The position numbers and the translations under genes are program-made. From Cylindrotheca closterium (taxonomy: Eukaryota; Bacillariophyta; Bacillariophyceae; Bacillariales; Bacillariaceae), in NCBI GenBank assembly GCA_933822405.4, contig CAKOGP040000502.1:8725-58790 (forward strand): DNA of 50,066 bases, written 5' to 3'. Under the pieces are notes generated by a model. It was not told the DNA's origin, made no database searches, and was given only the letters and a program-made list of their open reading frames with translations. Below are positions 43,327 to 50,066 of this stretch, in pieces (within the stretch, counting starts at the first letter, position 1; the number at the start of each line of letters is the position of its first letter).

Positions 43327-44969
43327 ATGAAGTTCGTCAACAATCTTGCCCTAGGACTATTCTTGGCTTGTGCTGGACCCTCAGCTGCCTTTGCTCCAGC
43401 CACCGTTGCTTCATCCACCAAGGTAAGGGGAGGGAACACACAAATGATGATGCTAGTGTGGAATGATGGTGGTGATGTGTATGGTAGAAGAATTGAAGCC
43501 ACAGAATAATAAGCTACATGTCGCCATTCATCCCTATTTAGTGGGAAAAAAGTGGTTTCGTATCACAACATCATGTGCACCTGAGACATCCATGGTCATC
43601 CTGACACTTACAGTATCTCTTTGCTTTCTTGCAGCAAACTTCAGCTCTTTTCGCTGATGTCAGCATTGGTATCTTTGGAGGTGGTACCGTTGGAGGAGGT
43701 ATTGTCGAAATCTTGGAGAAGAAAAAGGAATACTTTGAAAAGATGACTGGCAACACCTTGAATGTCAAGAAGATTTGCGTTCGGGATGCCTCGAAACCAC
43801 GAGACTTCGAGCTTCCTGAGGGATGCAGTGTCACCACCGAATACAGTGATATTTTGGAAGATGACTCCATTGATATGGTTGTCGAAGTCATGGGAGGAAC
43901 TACCCAAGCTAAGGATGTTGTCTACGACGCTTTGAAGAGTGGAAAGAATGTCGTTACTGCCAACAAGGCCTTGATTGCCGCTTACATGCCCGAAATCGAA
44001 AAGCTTTTGGCAGACATCAATGGAAAACGCGAAACTGCTGTTGAATTCCGCTACGAGGCTGCCGTATGTGGAGGAATTCCAATCATTCGATCCCTGCAAA
44101 GTGACTTTGTCGGAGACGATGTCCAAACTGTCAGCGGTATCATCAATGGATGCACTAACTTTATGTTGACTGCCATGGACCGTGATGGAAAGTCTTACGA
44201 TGAGGCTCTTTCGGAGGCTTCTGCTTTGGGATACGCCGAGGAGGACCCTACTTTGGATGTTGGTGGTTTCGATGCCCGCTCGAAGCTTAAGATTTTGATG
44301 CGATTGGCTTACGGAGTCGATGTCGAGGAGGATGATATTCCCTGCAGCGGTATCACTGAATTGACTAAACTTGATTTCGAATATGCCAAGATGATGGGAG
44401 GAAGTATCAAATTGGTTGGAGTCGCTAGCCAAGTTGATAATGGAGATGTTTCGGCGTTTGTTTCCCCTTGCTATGTTTCGGCCGACGATTCCTTGTTTGC
44501 CGTAAATGGAGCCACTAATGCTGTTGAACTCGTCTCCAAGAACCTTGTCTGCACCACTTTGATCGGAGAAGGAGCCGGTCGTTACCCCACCGCCAACAGT
44601 TGCATCAACGATATTGTAGCTTTGGCCAAGGGAGACAAAACTCCCCTCCCTTTCAACCCAGCCTCTGAAGACACGAAGTACGAAGGTGACTACTCGTCCG
44701 ACTTTTACATTCGCCTGAAGTACAAGGACTGCCTCGGAATTACCAGGCAGTGCGGTGAAACTTGCGAAAAGTACGGTGTCTCTATTCACTCCATCTTGCA
44801 AAACCCAATCAAACGAAAGGCCGATGCTGCATTTGTCTTGATCACTGAAAAGGTTCCCGTCTCGAAAATCAAGCAAGTTTGCGCAGAAATGGAATCTCTA
44901 GAATGGTGCAATGGACCAGCCTTCTACATGCCCGTTCTTGGAGAGAACTGGGCCACTGCCATGGTATAA
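43327..44969 (+). CDS. plastid homoserine dehydrogenase
   Basis: Two exons, 43327-43422 and 43635-44969, with a 212-bp phase-0 intron; 476 aa. Exon 1 encodes just the targeting part: a signal peptide (VNNLALGLFLACAG) followed by PSAAFAPA, the ASAF-like cleavage motif with the critical Phe, so import into the diatom plastid is strongly indicated. Exon 2 has the NAD(P)-binding GIFGGGTVGGGIVEIL, VVTANKALIA, YEAAVCGGIPIIRSLQ and GIINGCTNFMLTAM, then GYAEEDPTLDVGGFDARSKL of the catalytic domain. A C-terminal ACT-like segment runs from about 395. It reduces aspartate semialdehyde to homoserine for Thr and Met synthesis. It is monofunctional, with no aspartokinase part. Confidence 0.93.
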
Positions 44970-45020
44970 ATGGGTACCGGTACAGTATGAACACTAGCAT
45001 AATATCATTTGTTAGAACTG

Positions 45021-45026
45021 AATAAA
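45021..45026 (+). terminator. candidate polyadenylation signal AATAAA
   Basis: AATAAA lies 52 bp after the homoserine dehydrogenase stop, in a tail-to-tail gap. Tentative. Confidence 0.3.
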
Positions 45027-45184
45027 AACAATGAGTAACCCAACATCCTAGAACAGTACAGACAGAGTTGAAGACCCATTCGTCTACTGGTTACTACTAG
45101 ATGTTTGTATACAGTTGAAAGCTTTCTTCCTGGATAATATTTTCAGCTTTTGTGTAGCAGGCACAGCTTAATTCAAGTCACTGT

Positions 45185-46083
45185 CTAGAATGGCTTCAAT
45201 ATGTACCAAGAAGGTGTGCGGGTGTTCGTAATAACTAATTCGTAGTCCATATCGTCTTGAGCTAGGCTTTCGCGTGTGAAATCTTCTCTTGTGTACCGAA
45301 GCGTCAATCTGGGATCATTCATTTCAGCCATCCATTCTTGCACAGCCCGGACAACATCGTTTTCATTCGCTGCAGTACCCAGCGGACCGTTTTTTTTCCC
45401 TCTCGCAATTCCATACTCTGTATATGGCAAACACTTGGGAACGACGCTACATCCACTGCAAACCAAACTTTGCTCGCCGAAATTACAGTAATCATGGCCG
45501 GCCATCATCCCACCGTTTCTAACTTTTGGCCAATAGTAGAACATTTCTTGCTTTACACCAGCGTACGAATGATCACCGTCGAGATAAATGAAGTCATAAG
45601 ATCGATCTTGAAGCGATTCCACTACATTTTCGTCAAGCGACATCGAAACATACAAAGTATGGTTGACATTACGAAGCAAACCTTCATCATTCCATCGACC
45701 CTTACCAGTTTGAGGATCACAACGTTTAATCAGCTCGTTGGTTGGATAAGGTTCAATCATTGTCCAATGCAAACCAGAAATATTCTTCAGTTCCAGCAAA
45801 AATGCTCCGAAAAACGACCAGCGGCAACACCAACTTCAATACCCTTTCTGAAGAAACCAAATTTGAAAAGACGAGAAAAATACGCGCGATTCGAATGCTT
45901 CTGCATGTATCCAACAATTTGTTCCTGGTCTGTTATCAAGTCTTTGAATCGGTTGGCAGCAACTGAATCCGGAGAAGTCCGCCAAAGCACTAGCGGAGTT
46001 TTCTGTGCCAACGTCAAAAGGAAAACAAGACAAAAGATTGTTTGCGTTGCACCATTCCTTTTCTTCCTCACAACGGAGGACAT
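45185..46083 (-). pseudogene. type II membrane methyltransferase (Methyltransf_24/FkbM-like), one-base frameshift
   Basis: Two overlapping frames encode consecutive halves of one protein. The first (ATG 46083, to about 45800) has a signal anchor (ATQTIFCLVFLLTLAQ) and ends in the SAM-binding motif I, IEVGVAAGRFSEHF. The second (to 45185) continues with LELKNISGLHWTMIEPYP, YDFIYLDGDHSYAGVKQE and MMAGHDYCNF, the Methyltransf_24 pattern. The switch occurs at a run of five A on the plus strand (45799-45803); six would keep frame. So this is either a sequencing or assembly error or a recent mutation. I favour an error because both halves are otherwise free of stops. The family methylates small molecules or glycans; no substrate can be named. 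Confidence 0.65.
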
Positions 46084-46372
46084 ATTTCAACTTTGCAAAA
46101 CGGAAAATACTATCCATTTTTTCACGGGTTGGTATCGGTACGGTACAGTTCCAATTCCAGTAAGTTTTACAGCGAGCCGCTTTCCTACGAGTTGCGCCGT
46201 AATAAACGCACACTAAAAACGTACCTTCCAAGGGCGCATGGTACAAGTTGAAGACCAATTATGACCCAGCCACTTTATATACATACAACTATCTAAGATA
46301 GCCTACTGCCGTCCTCCGTGTGTGTGTTCGTAGTATTTTGTACCGGTAGCTGGTGGGTTGTGGTGTGAAGCG

Positions 46373-46411
46373 GGTCGAACTGATCGAGTATTAGACTCGA
46401 TTCGTTCGACC
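46373..46411. repeat. 39-bp two-arm palindrome with 5-bp spacer (lox-like geometry)
   Basis: Outer arms GGTCGAAC/GTTCGACC and inner arms ATCGAGT/ACTCGAT pair perfectly, separated by a TG/TC mismatch and a central ATTAG spacer. It recurs with AATAG as spacer at 46786-46824, 47227-47265, 47668-47706, 48109-48147 and 48550-48588. Confidence 0.85.
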
Positions 46412-46525
46412 AATCTCAGAAATCCCGTGTGCGGTATTACTGAGATCTGCTTTCCTACCAGGCACCGCCGATATGGTAAAATGGAGGCGGTGCCCAACAG
46501 GGCGGGTGAGGTTTGGGAGAGAAAA

Positions 46526-46560
46526 ATTGAATTACCGCGACACAAGTGGGTGAATTCAAT
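46526..46560. repeat. hairpin ATTGAATT/AATTCAAT with inner CCRC/GTGG stem
   Basis: Eight-base outer arms and a four-base inner stem. Unit 0 has CCGC and units 1-4 CCAC opposite GTGG, so as RNA the pair changes between G-U and A-U and pairing is kept. The unit-1 copy is 46967-47001, then every 441 bp. Confidence 0.8.
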
Positions 46561-46611
46561 CTCAGTCGATAAACTGGGCATCATTGCCTGGGCGCATCGA
46601 CAACAACTTTT

Positions 46612-46643
46612 GACGGTCGAAGGCCGTTCGGCCTTTGTCCGTC
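46612..46643. repeat. hairpin GACGG-AAGGCC / GGCCTT-CCGTC
   Basis: Five-base outer stem, a 3x3 internal loop, six-base inner stem and a GTTC loop. Other copies: 47053-47084, 47494-47525, 47935-47966 and 48376-48407. Confidence 0.85.
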
Positions 46644-46697
46644 TGTAACACAATGTAGTCAAAGAAATCGAACAGTGTGCCTGCGGTCTACGTTGGA

Positions 46698-48461
46698 CTA
46701 TCTAAGATAGCCTACTGCCGTCCTCCGTGTGTGTGTTCGTAGTATTTTGTCTTGGTGTGTAGCTGGTGGGTTGTGGTGTGAAGCGGGTCGAACTGATCGA
46801 GTAATAGACTCGATTCGTTCGACCAATCTCACTTCAAAAATAGAAGACTGATGTTGGAAGTTGTTAGCTGCACGTCACGCTGGCCGATCGCAATGAATGA
46901 GGGCGGCGTGTAAGGAGCTGGAGTTTTTCGTTCGCTTGCAGACAAAGGCTGGGTACCAAGAGAAAAATTGAATTACCACGACACAAGTGGGTGAATTCAA
47001 TCTCAGTCGATAAACTGGGCATCATTGCCTCGGCGCATCGACAACAACTTTTGACGGTCGAAGGCCGTTCGGCCTTTGTCCGTCTGTAACACAATGTAGT
47101 CAAAGAAATCGAACAGTGTGCCTGCGGTCTACGTTGGACTATCTAAGATAGCCTACTGCCGTCCTCCGTGTGTGTGTTCGTAGTATTTTGTCTTGGTGTG
47201 TAGCTGGTGGGTTGTGGTGTGAAGCGGGTCGAACTGATCGAGTAATAGACTCGATTCGTTCGACCAATCTCACTTCAAAAATAGAAGACTGATGTTGGAA
47301 GTTGTTAGCTGCACGTCACGCTGGCCGATCGCAATGAATGAGGGCGGCGTGTAAGGAGCTGGAGTTTTTCGTTCGCTTGCAGACAAAGGCTGGGTACCAA
47401 GAGAAAAATTGAATTACCACGACACAAGTGGGTGAATTCAATCTCAGTCGATAAACTGGGCATCATTGCCTCGGCGCATCGACAACAACTTTTGACGGTC
47501 GAAGGCCGTTCGGCCTTTGTCCGTCTGTAACACAATGTAGTCAAAGAAATCGAACAGTGTGCCTGCGGTCTACGTTGGACTATCTAAGATAGCCTACTGC
47601 CGTCCTCCGTGTGTGTGTTCGTAGTATTTTGTCTTGGTGTGTAGCTGGTGGGTTGTGGTGTGAAGCGGGTCGAACTGATCGAGTAATAGACTCGATTCGT
47701 TCGACCAATCTCACTTCAAAAATAGAAGACTGATGTTGGAAGTTGTTAGCTGCACGTCACGCTGGCCGATCGCAATGAATGAGGGCGGCGTGTAAGGAGC
47801 TGGAGTTTTTCGTTCGCTTGCAGACAAAGGCTGGGTACCAAGAGAAAAATTGAATTACCACGACACAAGTGGGTGAATTCAATCTCAGTCGATAAACTGG
47901 GCATCATTGCCTCGGCGCATCGACAACAACTTTTGACGGTCGAAGGCCGTTCGGCCTTTGTCCGTCTGTAACACAATGTAGTCAAAGAAATCGAACAGTG
48001 TGCCTGCGGTCTACGTTGGACTATCTAAGATAGCCTACTGCCGTCCTCCGTGTGTGTGTTCGTAGTATTTTGTCTTGGTGTGTAGCTGGTGGGTTGTGGT
48101 GTGAAGCGGGTCGAACTGATCGAGTAATAGACTCGATTCGTTCGACCAATCTCACTTCAAAAATAGAAGACTGATGTTGGAAGTTGTTAGCTGCACGTCA
48201 CGCTGGCCGATCGCAATGAATGAGGGCGGCGTGTAAGGAGCTGGAGTTTTTCGTTCGCTTGCAGACAAAGGCTGGGTACCAAGAGAAAAATTGAATTACC
48301 ACGACACAAGTGGGTGAATTCAATCTCAGTCGATAAACTGGGCATCATTGCCTCGGCGCATCGACAACAACTTTTGACGGTCGAAGGCCGTTCGGCCTTT
48401 GTCCGTCTGTAACACAATGTAGTCAAAGAAATCGAACAGTGTGCCTGCGGTCTACGTTGGA
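46698..48461. repeat. array units 1-4, four 441-bp copies
   Basis: Four head-to-tail units (46698-47138, 47139-47579, 47580-48020, 48021-48461) that read as identical. The middle part replaces that of unit 0 and contains its own hairpin, CACGC-TG-GCC with GGC-G-GCGTG (46876-46910 in unit 1). Confidence 0.9.
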
Positions 48462-48645
48462 CTATCTAAGATAGCCTACTGCCGTCCTCCGTGTGTGTGT
48501 TCGTAGTATTTTGTCTTGGTGTGTAGCTGGTGGGTTGTGGTGTGAAGCGGGTCGAACTGATCGAGTAATAGACTCGATTCGTTCGACCAATCTCAGAAAT
48601 CCCGTGTGCGGTATTACTGAGATCTGCTTTCCTACCACAAGGTTG
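48462..48645. repeat. array unit 5, truncated, unit-0-type junction
   Basis: It has the common left part, then switches to the unit-0 middle (GAAATCCCGTGTGCGG and on). It leaves the repeat right after CCTACCA, just before where unit 0 begins its 9-bp hairpin. Confidence 0.8.
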
Positions 48646-48744
48646 ATCTAGGAGTGACCAACCCAACACCACAAGCCACTTTGAGCACTCCAAGAGACAA
48701 ACAAAAAGAACGCAAAGAACACGAAGAAGGAAGAAAAACGAGAC
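48646..48744. other. short spacer between array and recombinase-like ORF
   Basis: About 100 bp of purine-rich DNA separates the last array unit from the stop of the recombinase-like frame. On the minus strand the array is thus immediately 3' of the recombinase. Confidence 0.5.
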
Positions 48745-49420
48745 CTATGAAAAAGACATCTTCATCACTCCAGTAATGGCCTTCTGCAACAGATCACCGA
48801 CGCCTTGGAAGCAGTCACGCAAGTATGTGGGCACAGATGTCGGACTCCAGCGCAATTTAAACGCAATGTCGTCATTACTGGCTCCACCACGTTGAAGGCA
48901 AACTGCGGCAGTGATTCGGTTGGAATGAGGCTGGATGAGATGTTTGTTGCGTTGCATGTAGTGATTTTTATCTGGGTAGGCCAGATCCACTGAATGCTGC
49001 ATCACTTTGCGAACATCAGAGTCGCGTAGAAATCGGTAGGTGCTGCCATTAGTACTGAATACCCCCATTGGTTCAACAGACGGAACCTTCAAAAGGTGGC
49101 ATCGATGGACTATACTCACTGCAGCATCTATCGGATCAAAAATCGGATGCCGCCTTTCCTTCTTCTGCTCCCTTTTCGTCAAATTCCGAGTCCGTTTTGA
49201 TGGGAGCCTGCGTCAAAACGTCCTCTTCACACGACAATCCAATGGAATTGGAATGCATGTCGCCGTAAGAGATTCTTTTTCCAGAAGTCGTGCACCTTCT
49301 GGAAAAAGTGGGTCTCACGGAGCCCATTTTGCACTTGGTGTCAGTGCTTTGAACCAAGCAGAGGGCCCAAGAACGCCCTTCTCTTGGTACAATTTTACAA
49401 ACTTGACCACTGGGGCCCAA
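48745..49420 (-). pseudogene. tyrosine recombinase-like C-terminal domain of a mobile element, frameshifted
   Basis: The frame 48745-49212 ends with HSNRITAAVCLQRGGASNDD, then LRWSPTSVPTYLRD. This gives H-x2-R, a Trp 23-24 residues later and a Tyr 8 residues after that, the spacing of the catalytic box II of tyrosine recombinases (compare XerD and lambda Int). A neighbouring frame (to 49136) ends SEFDEKGAEEGKAASDF and meets it at a five-A run (plus strand 49138-49142), where four A would give one continuous frame (SDF-DPIDAAVS). The gene is therefore frameshifted or mis-sequenced. The catalytic Arg I is not identified. DIRS/Ngaro or Crypton elements, which use such enzymes, are the likely source. 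Confidence 0.6.
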
Positions 49421-50061
49421 TTTGCTTCAGCATAAGCTGGCGCATGCCATCGAGGATCTGCAAGATCAACATGAAGACGATCCCGTCCCACGCCTTTAGA
49501 TTTTGCAAAGCCGCGGGACTGACAAATCCCTGTTCCGTTGTCACACGAGCAAGACCCTTCAAACGCAGCACGAAAACAAATTGGGTGTCTCAGCGTACCT
49601 TGTGGATTCAGGAGAAGTGGAGAGTCACCTCGAACTAATTTCTTCATCAAAACAGCTTCATATACGGACTGTCCAGCTTCCACCGGGAGCAAAGATTTAA
49701 ACAAAGGCTTCTTGGCTGTAAACGGTACAGTGTGTTCAGGTTGTGGTGGTCCAGGTGGTGGGCCTGCAGGAGGTAGGTCCAATCGTTGTCGTTTTGCAAG
49801 AGGCGGCTGTACCCCATCAGAGACACCCTGTCAAAAAGGATCTGGACCCCTAGGAGGTAGGACAGGAGGGATGGCAGTGCCAAAGAAACTCGAAGAAAAA
49901 CTATGACTCCAAGTATGGCCGTTCACATCCAACTCAGCGGGATCCCACTTCCTTTCCACGCGTTCATAAAGCAGCTGGAACTTGTCCAAATAGCAAAGAG
50001 GTTTTTTGGTGAATTCATGGCGTCCCACCATAGTTGGAGCCACCACAAAAGCGCCAGCCAC
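49315..50061 (-). pseudogene. gag-like Cys/His ORF of the same mobile element, one in-frame stop
   Basis: Two stretches in the same minus-strand frame (50061-49831 and 49830-49315) are split by a single TGA at 49831-49833. The first has PLCYLDKFQLLYERVERKWDP. The second has a Pro-rich linker, then HPICFRAAFEGSCSCDNGT, GICQSRGF, RDRLHVDLADPRWHAPAYAEAN and WAPVVKFVKLYQEKGVLGPS. The Cys-Cys-Cys-Cys-His pattern suggests a zinc knuckle as in gag-like ORFs or the DNA-binding part of a recombinase. It lies directly upstream (minus strand) of the recombinase-like frame, ending in a different frame. The true start is probably beyond the window. Placing it with the recombinase is inference from position and decay. 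Confidence 0.5.
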
Positions 50062-50066
50062 AATAT

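Larger units (their letters stand above)
46289..46697. repeat. array unit 0, 409-bp variant
   Basis: It shares the left and right parts of the other units but has a different middle (about 46419-46520). That middle includes an inverted repeat ATCTCAG/CTGAGAT and a perfect 9-bp hairpin GGCACCGCC/GGCGGTGCC (46461-46494). Its left part also carries GTACCGGTA where the others have a TCTTGGTGTG-like stretch. Confidence 0.85.
46289..48645. repeat. tandem array of hairpin-rich 409/441-bp units
   Basis: Units start at the palindrome CTATCTAAGATAG at 46289, 46698, 47139, 47580, 48021 and 48462. The first step is 409 bp and the next four exactly 441 bp. Reading them side by side I find no difference among the four 441-bp units. 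Each unit has a common left part (about 130 bp), a variable middle and a common right part. A 79-codon frame recurs on the minus strand but has no domain and is not called a gene. The array sits between the broken methyltransferase gene and the recombinase-like element. Satellite DNA, a structured RNA array and a transposon part are all possible. Confidence 0.9.

Noticed and set aside
43641..44876. 411-codon open frame antisense to homoserine dehydrogenase
   Set aside because: The plus-strand protein has all family motifs and a plastid presequence. The antisense frame is a codon-bias shadow with no domain.
45836..46258. 140-codon minus-strand frame overlapping the methyltransferase start
   Set aside because: It is out of frame with the methyltransferase N-terminus, which has a signal anchor and motif I; this one has none.
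46612..46643. intrinsic bacterial-type terminator
   Set aside because: The GC hairpin is followed by no T tract, and the setting is eukaryotic.
46864..48426. 79-residue reading frame repeated four times on the minus strand of the array
   Set aside because: It is identical because the DNA repeat is identical, overlaps the hairpins and has no domain. The related frame in unit 0 has a different C-terminal half.
46289..48645. CRISPR array
   Set aside because: Units are 441 bp with no short repeat/unique spacer pattern, and the window is eukaryotic nuclear DNA.

Overview
The window is nuclear DNA of a photosynthetic stramenopile, almost certainly a diatom. Four things support this. Genes carry short GT-AG introns (60-212 bp). 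A homoserine dehydrogenase starts with a signal peptide followed by an SAAFAP-type cleavage motif, the hallmark of diatom bipartite plastid presequences. A membrane protein has the PSxxPS repeat stalk typical of diatoms. There is also a TIC22-like plastid import protein. Species is not called.

Layout. 1-7.7 kb: a dual-specificity phosphatase (3 exons) and a nine-exon UBA/RWD/DEAH RNA helicase. 7.8-16 kb: a small membrane protein, a TIC22-like protein, a divergent protein kinase, a SET methyltransferase and a Ser-rich protein. 17-25 kb: a membrane RING-H2 protein, an NPRL3-like GATOR1 subunit, a CgeB-type glycosyltransferase, an Rpr2/Rpp21-like zinc protein and an organelle-targeted PRPP synthetase. 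25.6-33.5 kb: a PSxxPS-TM-PDZ protein, a Met/Asn/Gln-rich protein and Nup107. 34-45 kb: a PA-TM-RING E3 ligase, a fatty-acid hydroxylase-type enzyme, a methyltransferase-like protein, a DUF2358-like plastid protein, a long PH/SAP-like/J-domain protein and homoserine dehydrogenase. 45.2-46.1 kb: a FkbM/Methyltransf_24-like protein broken by one base. Genes sit on both strands, often head-to-head with 160-750 bp between starts. I see no operon-like functional clustering; these are mostly housekeeping genes.

The right end (46.3-50.07 kb) is different. It holds a tandem array: one 409-bp variant unit, four 441-bp units that read as identical, and a partial unit. The units are packed with inverted repeats. 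Next to it on the minus strand lies a decayed element whose last ORF carries a tyrosine-recombinase signature (H-x2-R, W, Y in correct spacing) and whose upstream ORF looks like a Cys/His gag-like protein. One palindrome in each array unit has two 17-bp imperfect arms around a 5-bp spacer, the geometry of a tyrosine-recombinase core site. This pairing is the most interesting feature of the window; a functional link is inference only.

Exon joins were made by hand from splice consensus, reading frame and family conservation. No homology search was run.
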